Source: Chrysomallon squamiferum
Taxonomy: Eukaryota; Mollusca; Gastropoda; Neomphalida; Peltospiridae
Direction of reading: 5' to 3'
NCBI GenBank assembly: GCA_012295275.1
Contig: CM022671.1
Span: 4,024,065-4,046,564 of the forward strand
DNA length: 22,500 nucleotides
Below are positions 1 through 7,913 of this stretch, piece by piece. Every line of letters begins with the position of its first letter. Positions within the stretch are counted from its first letter, which is position 1. The position numbers were made by a program, and so were the translations under genes. A model generated the notes under the pieces. It had not been told where the DNA came from. It did no database searches and worked only from the letters and a program-made list of their open reading frames with translations.

Positions 1-126
1 CCCGGTTTTCCGCGGGAAGGGTGACTTCCAGTCCGAGCAGTCGAGTCCGACGTGGTTCTCAATAATGATTGGATAATGACAGAACGAATTGCATTGTGGG
101 TGTGGCGATTTCCTCCGGAAGAGCAT
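1..126 (-). other. Edge-truncated open reading frame, possible 5' coding end
   Basis: On the minus strand an ATG (complement of 124-126) opens 42 codons that reach the left edge without a stop. An in-frame TAA lies two codons upstream (130-132), so this ATG is the first available start, and there is a G at -3. The peptide begins MLFRRKSPHPQCNSF and includes CHYPIIIENHVGLDCSDW; it is mixed in composition and not low-complexity. The block is clearly richer in CpG than the DNA to its right. The plus strand is also open over part of it (2-73, stop at 74-76), so openness may simply reflect GC content. I recognise no family. It could be the start of a gene extending left, a repeat fragment or chance. 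Confidence 0.15.
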
Positions 127-133
127 CCCTTAT

Positions 134-135
<2 letters not shown>

Positions 136-171
<36 letters not shown>
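136..171. repeat. Poly(T) tract, T36
   Basis: An uninterrupted run of 36 T borders the CpG-rich block on its left. Read on the minus strand it is poly(A), compatible with a retroposon tail whose body would lie to the right, but no such body is recognisable. Confidence 0.95.
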
Positions 172-330
172 CTGTTTTGATATGACTGTCGACTTTGTGG
201 TTTAAAAGAGGAAATTAACACAGAATACAGGAATGATTTATTGCCAGGCGTTTAAGAAAAGGATGGCTCAGAGCAAATAGCGTTTATGATTAAATGTTTT
301 GAAATATGACAGATACAAAGAGAGAGCAAC

Positions 331-447
331 ATGGCGCCGATGGAAGATGAAGAAGAAAAATGCGCGTCTGGGTGTAAAAACGAAGTCAGAAGTAATAAAA
401 CTTCGTGTAAAACACCAATAAATGAGCAGAAAAAAACACTTTTGTAA
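331..447 (+). other. Short ORF, 38 codons, in a good Kozak context
   Basis: ATG at 331 sits in AAC-ATG-G, with A at -3 and G at +4. The frame runs 38 codons to TAA at 445-447. The product starts MAPMEDEEEKCASGCKNEV and is hydrophilic, acidic at the N-terminus and lysine-rich at the C-terminus. Two AATAAA hexamers (394-399, 417-422) fall inside its 3' half, so a transcript using them would lose the stop codon. It could be a first coding exon, a small ORF or chance; no family is recognised. Confidence 0.12.
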
Positions 448-552
448 AATTTATTTAGTGAATTTTTGTTGTTTTTATTGTTTTGGTTGTTTTTGAACTT
501 TTAAATAATTAGTGTGGGGTTTTTTGTGGGGTTTTTTTGTTGTTGTTTTTTT
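394..552 (+). promoter_or_regulatory. Candidate polyadenylation region
   Basis: AATAAA occurs at 394-399 and 417-422. A G/T-rich stretch follows from about 461 to 552, with several TTGTTTTT and GTGGGGTTTTTT-type blocks. A hexamer followed within about 40 nt by a G/U-rich element is the usual layout of metazoan 3'-end formation. AATAAA is common by chance in AT-rich DNA; the G/T-rich block is the more unusual part. It would serve a plus-strand transcript entering from the left. Confidence 0.25.
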
Positions 553-629
553 AATGATGAACAAATAACTGAAGTAATATTCGTGTCAACTTTTGAACTT
601 ATAAGGTTTTCTGAAATGGTCTCAACAGT

Positions 630-630
<1 letters not shown>

Positions 631-706
<76 letters not shown>
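631..706. repeat. (CT)38 microsatellite
   Basis: Thirty-eight perfect CT dinucleotides. This is one of nine CT/GA tracts in the window and is in the CT orientation on the plus strand. Confidence 0.98.
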
Positions 707-709
<3 letters not shown>

Positions 710-1520
710 CCTGTATTGTTTCTAAATATTAACTATACATGCAGGTTCATTTGTAAGGGAATAAAAATTATACTTTATCAAAATCATATTCAATCAGGAT
801 AAGTTAATAAAGTATAAACTTCTATTGCACTTTGCAAAACATCATATTTTTTTTTTTTTTTTTTTTTTGGTTTGATGAAAAGAGTTTAATATATATTAAT
901 AATTTTATTTGTTTCTGAAAACAATAAGAATATCACTTTTATTTTCAATCTGCTTTCTTGTTCTAGCCATATGACGCCAAAATGAAAACAAAACTATACT
1001 GTGATAAATGTCCACGATATAAGTGAAAATAAAATAAAAAAAATATCAGTTTCTGAATGACAAAGTTAATATATTAATTTATATATTTATATTACACAAA
1101 AGAAATTATACAGTTGAACAGATATGAAACTAAAATATAATTCAGGCAATTAAATAGAAAAAAACTGATATAAAGCCAAAATAATTTATACAGTGAAACG
1201 GAAAACAAAATAATCTTTTATCTGTGGATTTGTTTATTAATTTATTTATGAGAAAAGTAATTAGAATTAAAATAGTGACCGCAAAATCCCAGATTTGTGA
1301 TCATCAGTGGAAATACTGTAATAAAGACTTGGTAGTGAATATACAGAGATAGATAACCTATGTAGGTGAAATATATATGTGTGCTTTTCCATAGCAGTTT
1401 TATATTAAGTGATAGTTATATACACCATATTGAAAAGATAAAATGATTCATTAAATAATTGTTTTAATACTATTGTAATATGTACGAAAAAAAGTTTTAA
1501 AAAGTTTATTTTATTTTGAA
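707..1520. other. AT-rich unique DNA, no gene seen
   Basis: About 800 bp of AT-rich sequence with a T22 run at 847-868 and scattered short A/T runs. All frames are interrupted by frequent stops. No RNA gene or structured motif was found. Confidence 0.7.
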
Positions 1521-1614
1521 GATGTATGTTTGTATGAATGTATGAATGTATGTATGTATGTATGTATGTATGTATGTATGTATGTATGTATGTATGTATG
1601 TATGTATGTGTGTG

Positions 1615-1645
<31 letters not shown>

Positions 1646-1670
1646 ATGTGTGTGTATGTGTGTGTGTGTT

Positions 1671-1704
<34 letters not shown>
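1521..1704. repeat. Compound microsatellite (TATG)n-(GT)n-(TA)n
   Basis: Imperfect TATG units become a perfect TATG run to about 1608. They pass into interrupted GT repeats (about 1608-1680) and end in a TA run to 1704. The open frames across it encode only Met-Tyr-Val-Cys repeats and are artefacts. Confidence 0.95.
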
Positions 1705-2100
1705 CTTAATTATATAAAAAGAAAAAGATTTAACCTAATGTCATGACATTAAACTTCTCCAATACAGAATCCATTTAACTTTGTTTTTCCCTTTCTAAAT
1801 TTGGTAAATAATACTTTATAAATAAATCACTCGTTCTTTAAAAAAAAACAAAAAAGCATTAAAACAGTAAATGTATTTAATAAATTAGACTTTAAAAGGG
1901 CGTTTTCAGCCATGTTATTGTAACGAGAAAGTCTAGAAGAAAACAAAATACCATGTGTTCGATTTCGATAAGAATGAGTGTTTTCTCAAGATATTTTTCT
2001 TACAAACAAAATTTGTCAGGAAGAACAATTAGGAATTAAAGAAGGGGGTCCTTTTCTTTCCTTCTTTCTTTAAAAAAAAAAAAAAAGAAAAATGTGAGAT
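1705..2100. other. AT-rich unique DNA, no gene seen
   Basis: AT-rich sequence with short A and T runs (for example 2072-2085). No ORF, RNA gene or repeat longer than a few units is supportable. Confidence 0.6.
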
Positions 2101-2525
2101 TTAATTTAAGTATTCCAGCGCCCGCTGGGCGCCATTACTTTGTCGTGGTATTCATGGAAAAAAAAAATTGCATTGTTTTGAGATTTGTTCGTATTGTATA
2201 TCAGCCTAGCAGTTCACGTGAATGGCGCTGTAGATCAAATTTCACGTGTCTTTGAACCACTGGTAAGAAATATCAAATCATCCAGTAAGAAAAATAATGC
2301 CTGGGTTCTGTTAGAGGTTTCATTCACGCAACGAGAACCGCAGCGGTGCTCCGAAAACGAAGGCCGGATTACACGACTACAAAATGGCGGCCCACGTCTG
2401 TGAATGGCCGCCATTGTTTTGTTTCGCTCGCTAACGATGATAAAAATCCTTAGACTAGGAAATATGAGTTCCAGCGTTTTGCAAAAGTTCATGACGAAAG
2501 ATCGCATAAACAAAAACCACACAGA
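2101..2525. promoter_or_regulatory. CpG-rich block with YY1-like and E-box motifs
   Basis: A locally GC/CpG-rich island in AT-rich surroundings. It holds an ATGGCGGCC motif at 2384-2392 and its inverted copy GGCCGCCAT at 2406-2414, a hairpin GCGCCC-GCT-GGGCGC at 2118-2132, and E-boxes CACGTG at 2215-2220 and 2243-2248. The CAAAATGGCGGC form matches the known YY1 site, which in animals is typical of transcription or translation starts. Short ATG frames open from the motif on both strands: 16 codons on plus from 2384, and 59 on minus from 2414 to a stop at 2235. A moderate splice-donor match CTG|GTAAGA has its GT at 2263. I infer a promoter or first-exon region; no transcript is proven. Confidence 0.3.
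2380..2421. repeat. Inverted repeat of two ATGGCGGCC motifs
   Basis: Arms AATGGCGGCC (2383-2392) and GGCCGCCATT (2406-2415) are perfect 10-bp inverted copies with a 13-nt spacer. The similarity extends outward imperfectly through CAAAA on the left and GTTTTG on the right. Confidence 0.9.
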
Positions 2526-2590
2526 ATGGTGAACAAGACTTGCATTTGTTCTACGTTGTTTCAGATTACTTATACAGATGTACGCAGATC

Positions 2591-2760
2591 TTTTTTTTTT
2601 TTTTTTTTTTTTTTTATTATTCTACCGCGAATTTCTCTGATAAGCCGATCGAAAAGAAGTTCCTTTGTGAGAGGCAACCCAATAACAATTTTTTTGTTTT
2701 TTTGTTTCGTATTTTATTTTATTTTTTTTTTTTTTTTGTTTTCTATTTTTTTTTATTTAT
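2591..2760. repeat. Poly(T) and T-rich tracts
   Basis: T25 at 2591-2615, then after about 75 bp a T-rich stretch with T16 at 2722-2737. The poly-Phe frames across it are meaningless. Confidence 0.9.
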
Positions 2761-2806
2761 CCATGTATTTGTTTATTAATCTATTTGAACGTAATGAATA
2801 TTATGA

Positions 2807-2838
2807 CATCATCATCATCGTCAACGTCATCATCATCA

Positions 2839-2875
<37 letters not shown>
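2807..2875. repeat. Compound (CAT)n-(TTA)n trinucleotide repeat
   Basis: An interrupted CAT run turns into a perfect ATT/TTA run that ends at about 2875. Confidence 0.95.
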
Positions 2876-2880
<5 letters not shown>

Positions 2881-3265
2881 TGTTAATACAGTGTTCTGCA
2901 GAAGAATATTTTCAGAGTTTTATTTTATTTTGACATATCTCCTTTGTTTATATTGAAGTCAGTGACAAAATACAGGCCTAAACAAATGCTTGTTTGTTGG
3001 TTTATACGTTTTTAAATCAATCTAATTTTCTTAAATTCATCTATCTCTTATGTTTATCCACTTTAAATATAAATATCTGTACATTAATAAAACAAAATAA
3101 TACTCAGAAATTTACCGAACGTTTTGTCAAAATAAATGCGAATAAAATTAGTGTTTAATGATATCTGAGAATGAAAAATATATCCGTTATTGCCAAAAAA
3201 ACAACAAAAAAACAAAACACGAATATAAGTAAAAGACAGAATTGTTAAGTATCAGCTGTTATATT
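2876..3265. other. AT-rich unique DNA, no gene seen
   Basis: Nearly 400 bp of AT-rich sequence with frequent stops in all frames and no motif I can support. Confidence 0.6.
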
Positions 3266-3490
3266 TACCTACCTACCTATGTCCCTATTTAACTACCTAC
3301 ATACATATATATATACTACATACAGATACATATTTGGACACATACATACACACACAGATACATACATAGATACATACCTATATTCATATATACACACAAG
3401 AAGGAAATCTCACACACACACACACACACACATATATACACACACACGTACACACACATACATATATATATACACATTCACACACAAACA
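3266..3490. repeat. Compound CTAC/CATA/CA/TA microsatellite cluster
   Basis: CCTA, CATA and GATA-type tetranucleotides lead to a CA run at about 3411-3431, then alternating TA and CA segments. All are imperfect. Confidence 0.9.
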
Positions 3491-3585
3491 ACGCACATAT
3501 CGTAAACATATACACAACAAATTCAAACGCGAAGAGCACTCTGTAAAGACGCATCTAACAGAGTAAATCACGAAATGCACAAACA

Positions 3586-3834
3586 TCAATAACACGGTGA
3601 TTGGACAAAGAGAAAACATCTAAGTTTTATGTACACGGTGCTGTTGTCGGCAGCTGCAAAACAAACCATCAGATTAACCTCACCGTGAACGATGTTATCT
3701 GTGATGAACAGTAAGCTTAAACTCGCATTTTTCTCTTCTTTTTTTAAAAAAACAACAAAAACAACCACACACAGGACTTTAACCTTCAGAAGTTGAGCTA
3801 CAAGTCTTGTATTTGAAACTGTGTTAAAGTTCAT
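3586..3834 (-). other. ORF of 82 codons, coding status unproven
   Basis: ATG is the complement of 3832-3834, with T at -3 (poor context), and the frame ends at a TGA at 3586-3588. The product starts MNFNTVSNTRLVAQLLKVK and has a hydrophobic run at about residues 19-30, a KKEE patch, and a mixed C-terminal half containing LFITDNIVHGEVNLMVCFA. The DNA (3491-3870) is not low-complexity. No family is recognised and chance is likely. Confidence 0.1.
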
Positions 3835-3875
3835 TCACTGACCATCTGTGGATGAAAGAACAATCGAATATTTGT

Positions 3876-3931
3876 AGCTATATATCTATATCAATATCTA
3901 TATCTATATATCTATATATATACATATATAA
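3876..3931. repeat. Imperfect (TATC)n/(TA)n microsatellite
   Basis: Interleaved TATC and TA units. Confidence 0.85.
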
Positions 3932-4395
3932 TTTTAAAAAAAAGAAAGAAAAAAAAGTCGCACACAAGTTGTTGGAGTAGAATAGACCTGTAAACCTGTG
4001 ACAAATCGAGAACTGTTAAATTTAAAAGAAAAAAAATGTCTTCTGTTTGTGCAATATTCATTTATTTTATTGGCATGGAAAATAAAAATGACTGAAATAT
4101 TTATAATTAACATTATTTTTGTTTTTAATATGTTTTAGTAATTAATACAATAATAAAAAAATAAAATAAAATATAAAAATATAAATCTTACGACCCAGCT
4201 AAATTCATTAGAAACATATTTAGAAGTTCTGGGGGTCAGTCCAGTTGGTATTTTGGAAGTGGGTTTGTCTGTTATCCACCCATGAATTGCATCTTCTCCA
4301 CACTCTCTCCGACTTTTATCAAAATATTTGTCTTTATACACAGTTTTATAGTTTATCTATACCCATCTTTCTCTGTGTCTGTATGTCTGTCTTTC
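3932..4395. other. AT-rich DNA with a weak minus-strand exon-like patch
   Basis: Mostly AT-rich. The minus strand over about 4313-4191 is open and less AT-rich, encoding a mixed peptide that includes CGEDAIHGWITDKPTSKIP and ends at a GTAAGA (complement of about 4186-4191). A preceding AG lies at about 4314-4315, but its polypyrimidine tract is poor and the donor has C at -1. I do not call an exon. Confidence 0.1.
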
Positions 4396-4553
4396 TGATT
4401 GTCTATCTATCTACCTGTCAGTTTGTCTGTTTTATTTATTTATATATATATTAGTATCAGCATTACTTTTTTTTAACACTGAATTAATTTTAATGCTTAA
4501 AAACTGAGATTGTTCTGTTAAATACATGAATGAATGAATGAATAAATGAATAA
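4396..4553. repeat. Short tetranucleotide tracts
   Basis: A weak TCTA/TCTG stretch near 4375-4430, a TTTA/TA stretch at about 4432-4452, and an imperfect (TGAA)n at 4526-4553. Confidence 0.75.
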
Positions 4554-4710
4554 TGCCACTGACAAAATATAATCTTAAATTCATAAAATTATGTTGGTTT
4601 AATCGCCACATCTGTATCTGTTTGTGCAAGCAGCTTACACTGATACAGAGACTTGTGTAAGAAGAAGTTTCACAATTTTACGTTCAGCTTGTCAGTTGAA
4701 AGACACACAG

Positions 4711-4741
4711 GCACGCACGCACGCACGCACGTACACACACA
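4711..4741. repeat. (GCAC)n-(AC)n microsatellite
   Basis: Five GCAC units followed by CA repeats. Confidence 0.9.
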
Positions 4742-5020
4742 GTGGATACTGCACTTCGAGATTTTGTAGTCCGACCAAGCTACAATAATAGCAAAAATAC
4801 TCCTGGAACCTTGTATTTGTGTTTTTTTTTAAAAAAAATGGTACATTGGTACAGATACTGGAACACGTTGTCATCCAGTCTAAAAAGTTTTTGTTTCACC
4901 CAGTTTTTTTCTATTCGCTGTGCATCACAAATATTTTGTCTGTCGCTAACTCTACACGTGACAACCTGTCTCTCTTTCTATCTACATATCTATCTAAGCT
5001 ATCTATCGATCTCTATATTT
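4742..5020. other. Unique DNA, no gene seen
   Basis: No supportable coding frame. One isolated E-box CACGTG at 4955-4960. The right end grades into pyrimidine-rich TCTA repeats. Confidence 0.5.
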
Positions 5021-5047
5021 TCTCTCTCTCTCTCTCTCTCTCTCTCT
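5021..5047. repeat. (TC)n microsatellite
   Basis: About 13 TC units, the shortest of the long CT/GA tracts here. Confidence 0.95.
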
Positions 5048-5159
5048 AATTTATTTTCTCAGTCTGTCTTGTTTTCTGTTTCACTTTCTTCCCTATCAAA
5101 TTCAGCAACGAGATCATCAAACCAAATTACAGCTTGCTTCACATGTCAAATAATATTAA

Positions 5160-5350
5160 TGGTTATTAGGCGTCAAGGGTATTGGTTTCGCGAAATGATG
5201 GTTTGAGCGGAAACCCGCTGTCTTCGTGTGGGAAGAGGAAAGATATCGTTCCACATAGCCTCACAGTAAACAGGAAAACTCGAGCACGGAATCGCGACGG
5301 ACGCCTGTATGGACAGAGTGAAAGTCGCGCATCGCACCATCCCTTCGTTA
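5160..5350. other. CpG-rich unique island
   Basis: About 190 bp with many CpG dinucleotides, bounded by AT-rich DNA on the left and A-rich DNA on the right (5357-5381). Both strands have open frames here. The minus frame is open with an ATG at the complement of 5421-5423 and a stop at 5166-5168; it includes HEDSGFPLKPSFRETNTLDA at its end. The plus frame lacks an ATG. No family is recognised. It may be a regulatory island, an exon or an old repeat. Confidence 0.2.
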
Positions 5351-5480
5351 TAACAAAGAAAAGAAAAAAAAAGAAAAAACATTGTAAATAACAAGACTCA
5401 GCACATTTTGAATACACTTTCATACAGTTAGAGGAAATCAGCTACTGTCATGCAGACAGAATTTATAATGAGCAATACCG

Positions 5481-5760
5481 ATCTGATATCCAATGTATCT
5501 GTTATATATATATATATATGTCCCGGTTGGATACCCAATACCTCTGTAATATACAGTACAATTTTTGTTGGATATCCACTACCTCTGTAATATACAGTAC
5601 AACTTTTGTTGGATACCCACTATTTCTGTAATATACAGTACAATTTTTGTTGGATATCCAATACCTCTGTAATATACAGTACAATTTTTGTACGATATAC
5701 CCACTATCGTTGATGGACATCCACTCTCTCTGTTATACAAAACGTCCTCTTTGATGGGTG
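5481..5760. repeat. Minisatellite A, 41-bp period
   Basis: Four well-conserved copies start at 5526, 5567, 5608 and 5649, exactly 41 bp apart. A decayed copy begins at 5690 and decayed fragments continue to about 5760; a weaker match lies left of 5526, interrupted by (TA)n at 5505-5519. Each unit has a TTGGATAYCCA element and a CTGTAATATACAG element. The fourth copy has the perfect 12-bp palindrome TTGGATATCCAA (5650-5661). A further faint copy appears near 5841. Confidence 0.95.
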
Positions 5761-5970
5761 CCTAATTTCAACATCATGCCATGCACTACCCTTGTTGTAA
5801 CCTGCTTTCTCTATTTTCTACAGTACTATCTATCCATATGTTGGACATTCAATAACTCTGTCACGCATGTAACGTTCGCTATTTGTAATTGCCTGTATAC
5901 GAAAGACATTACAATTCTGCTCATTTTCTTGAAATACAAGAACACTCTCAATATGTTCAACAGACCCGAC

Positions 5971-6985
5971 TTTGTATAATAGAGGACAACACCACTCGTG
6001 TACAATACAGCACGCCAATGTAAAATACAATAGAGACACGCCCTGTACAATACAATACAACACCGTCATGTACAATATAATAGAGACACGCCCTGTACAA
6101 TACAATACAGCACCGCCCACGTAAAATACAATAGAGACACGCCCTGTACAATATCATACAACACCGTCACTGTACAATATAATAGAACACCGTCACTGTA
6201 CAATATAAAAGAACACCGTCACTGTACAATATAATAGCACCCCTGTACAATACAATACAACACCGTCACTGTACAATATATTAGAACACCGTCACTGTAC
6301 AATATAATAGAACACCGTCACTGTACAATATAATAGCACCCCTGTACAATACAATATACAACCGTCACTGTACAATATAATAGCACCCCTGTACAATACA
6401 ATACAACACCGTCCCTGTACAATATAATAGAACATCGTCACTGTACAATATAATAGCACCCCTGTACAATACAATACAACACCGTCACTGTACAATATAA
6501 TACAACACCGTCACTGTACAATACAGCATGCCCCTGTACAATACAATACAACACCTTCACTGTACAATACAATACAACACCGTCACTGTACAATACAATA
6601 CAACACCGTCACTGTGCAATACAATACAACACCGTCACTGTACAATACAGCACGCCCCTGTACGATATAGCACTACCCCTGTACAATAAAATACAACACT
6701 TTCACTGTACAATACAATACAACATCTTCACTGTACAGTACAGGATGCCCCTATACGATACAGCAACACCTCTGTACAATACAATACAACACCTTCACTG
6801 TACAATACAGCACCACCCCTGTACAATACAGCACTACCCCTGTACAATACAATACAGCACCACCCCTGTACAATACAATACAGCACCACCCTTGTACAAT
6901 ACAATACAGCACCACATCCAGCACAATACAAACACAACCACTGCACAATACCACAGAGCAACCTCGATGACAATATAAAACCACA
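5971..6985. repeat. Minisatellite B, TGTACAATA-based, about 1 kb
   Basis: A long array of related units, mainly 26 bp (CTGTACAATA, then TAATA or CAATA, then an ACACCGTCA tail) and 20-21 bp (the same head with a short GCACCC or GCACGCCC tail). Units mix in a semi-regular order, often two 26-mers, one 21-mer, then another 26-mer. I count about 32 exact TGTACAATA words. Variation is gradual: TATAATAG forms dominate the left and middle, CAATACAGCACCACCC forms the right. Both edges decay. Reading frames across it encode only Cys/Tyr/Val or Thr/Pro/Gln repeats. Confidence 0.96.
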
Positions 6986-7018
6986 TTAAAAAAAACACAT
7001 AAAAAAGAAAACGAAGAT

Positions 7019-7042
7019 GCTCGGGTGGGTGCTCGGGTGGGT
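7019..7042 (+). repeat. Two tandem copies of GCTCGGGTGGGT
   Basis: Perfect 12-bp direct duplication, 7019-7030 and 7031-7042. It creates four of the five G-runs of the overlapping quadruplex motif. Confidence 0.97.
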
Positions 7043-7051
7043 CTGCGGGGG
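7023..7051 (+). other. G-quadruplex motif on the plus strand
   Basis: Runs GGG (7023), GGG (7027), GGG (7035), GGG (7039) and GGGGG (7047) are separated by loops T, TGCTC, T and TCTGC. This satisfies the standard G3+N1-7 rule, and one-base loops favour stable parallel folds. I saw no other such motif in the window. Confidence 0.85.
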
Positions 7052-7257
7052 TAATCGCGACTCTCATAACTGTCATCATGAGCCGGGACAGACGATTAAT
7101 GGCCACAGTCGCCGTCACCTTCGCGAAATCCAGACCAGCTCCGGGTCTCATTCAGCCTTTAACGTGGCCAACACATCACCTATCAAAGCCGGGCGGGTAG
7201 CGACGACAAAGACGTAGGGGCCGACGTCTCTGATCACAGGAAACTTAAAGCCAACCC

Positions 7258-7266
7258 GAGGTAAGC
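7258..7266 (+). promoter_or_regulatory. Splice-donor match GAG|GTAAGC
   Basis: Matches the metazoan consensus MAG|GTRAGT at most positions, with the intron starting at 7261. It lies inside the CpG-rich block, so a first exon ending at 7260 is possible. All plus frames have stops shortly upstream, so such an exon would be non-coding at its 3' end. Confidence 0.25.
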
Positions 7267-7420
7267 GATACCCGGTGTCGGCACATCAAAGAGAATTAAT
7301 GGGGGGCACATTCAACAGGTAGTTACACACCTTAGCAGACGCGAACATCATTTATCAAGACTGTTCTGCACTCGAGATGAAACTGGAGAATTATAGGTCT
7401 AAATGTTTTTGCAGCCCCGT

Positions 7421-7618
7421 AGTACACAGCGTATTAAAAGTGATGTGTTGTGTCATTCATTTATTATTAAAGGAGATTTTTTTTTTTTTTCTCTCTCTGA
7501 TAAATTAATTTCTATATCATTTTGTGTGTGTTTGTTTATGTGGGTTTGTGTGTCTGTGTAATTATACTCAAACTAAAACAAAATATTAATCTGTTTTGTT
7601 TATATTTCCATTACGACA
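7421..7618. other. AT-rich DNA, no gene seen
   Basis: T-run at 7477-7490 and GT-rich stretch around 7523-7560; otherwise unremarkable. Confidence 0.5.
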
Positions 7619-7710
7619 ATATATATATATATATAGTAATATAAATTTTTGTCTTTGTTTTTAGATGCTTAAGAGCTCAGTATATATATATATATATATA
7701 TGAACTCTTA

Positions 7711-7770
<60 letters not shown>

Positions 7771-7817
7771 CCCAAATATTATTATTATTATTATTATATC
7801 AAAAAAAAAAAAAAAAA
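7619..7817. repeat. Microsatellite cluster TA, TA, AT, (GT)n, (ATT)n, A17
   Basis: TA runs at 7619-7635 and 7680-7701 and an AT run at 7711-7724 lead to a perfect GT run at 7724-7766. An ATT run (about 7778-7798) and A17 (7801-7817) follow. Confidence 0.95.
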
Positions 7818-7913
7818 CATCATTTGGCAGGGGTGTTTGTTGCAAGCTTATCTTTTTTTTTGTAATAATATATTTAGTGCGCTTGTTGTATCACATTCAA
7901 CCGCACAGACGTG

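Larger units (their letters stand above)
7010..7420. promoter_or_regulatory. CpG-rich unique block next to minisatellite B
   Basis: The most GC-rich stretch of the window begins a few tens of bp after the array. It contains a G-quadruplex motif (7023-7051), a perfect 12-bp duplication (7019-7042), many CpGs and a strong donor match at 7258-7266. Several frames are open: plus from ATG 7017 for 66 codons, plus from ATG 7078 for 40 codons, and on minus a stop-to-stop frame over about 7284-7152 that includes GPYVFVVATRPALIGDVLA. High GC makes openness weak evidence. I infer a CpG-island promoter or exon. A conserved non-coding element is the main alternative. Confidence 0.3.

Noticed and set aside
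2185-2403. 72-codon plus-strand frame over the CpG-rich block
   Set aside because: It begins at TTG, which is not a plausible animal start, and the block's GC content explains the lack of stops.
4135-4341. 68-codon minus-strand ORF as a full gene
   Set aside because: It starts at GTG and its C-terminal third is AT-rich Phe/Tyr/Leu sequence. Only the middle patch is kept as a weak exon idea.
5481-5760. CRISPR-like array
   Set aside because: The 41-bp period is a head-to-tail tandem without unique spacers, and the DNA is eukaryotic in character.
5957-6984. Several overlapping ORFs of 66-105 codons on both strands within the minisatellite
   Set aside because: They encode only Cys/Tyr/Val/Leu or Thr/Pro/Gln repeats dictated by the TACAATA unit, with unit length changes breaking frame. 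They are repeat shadows.
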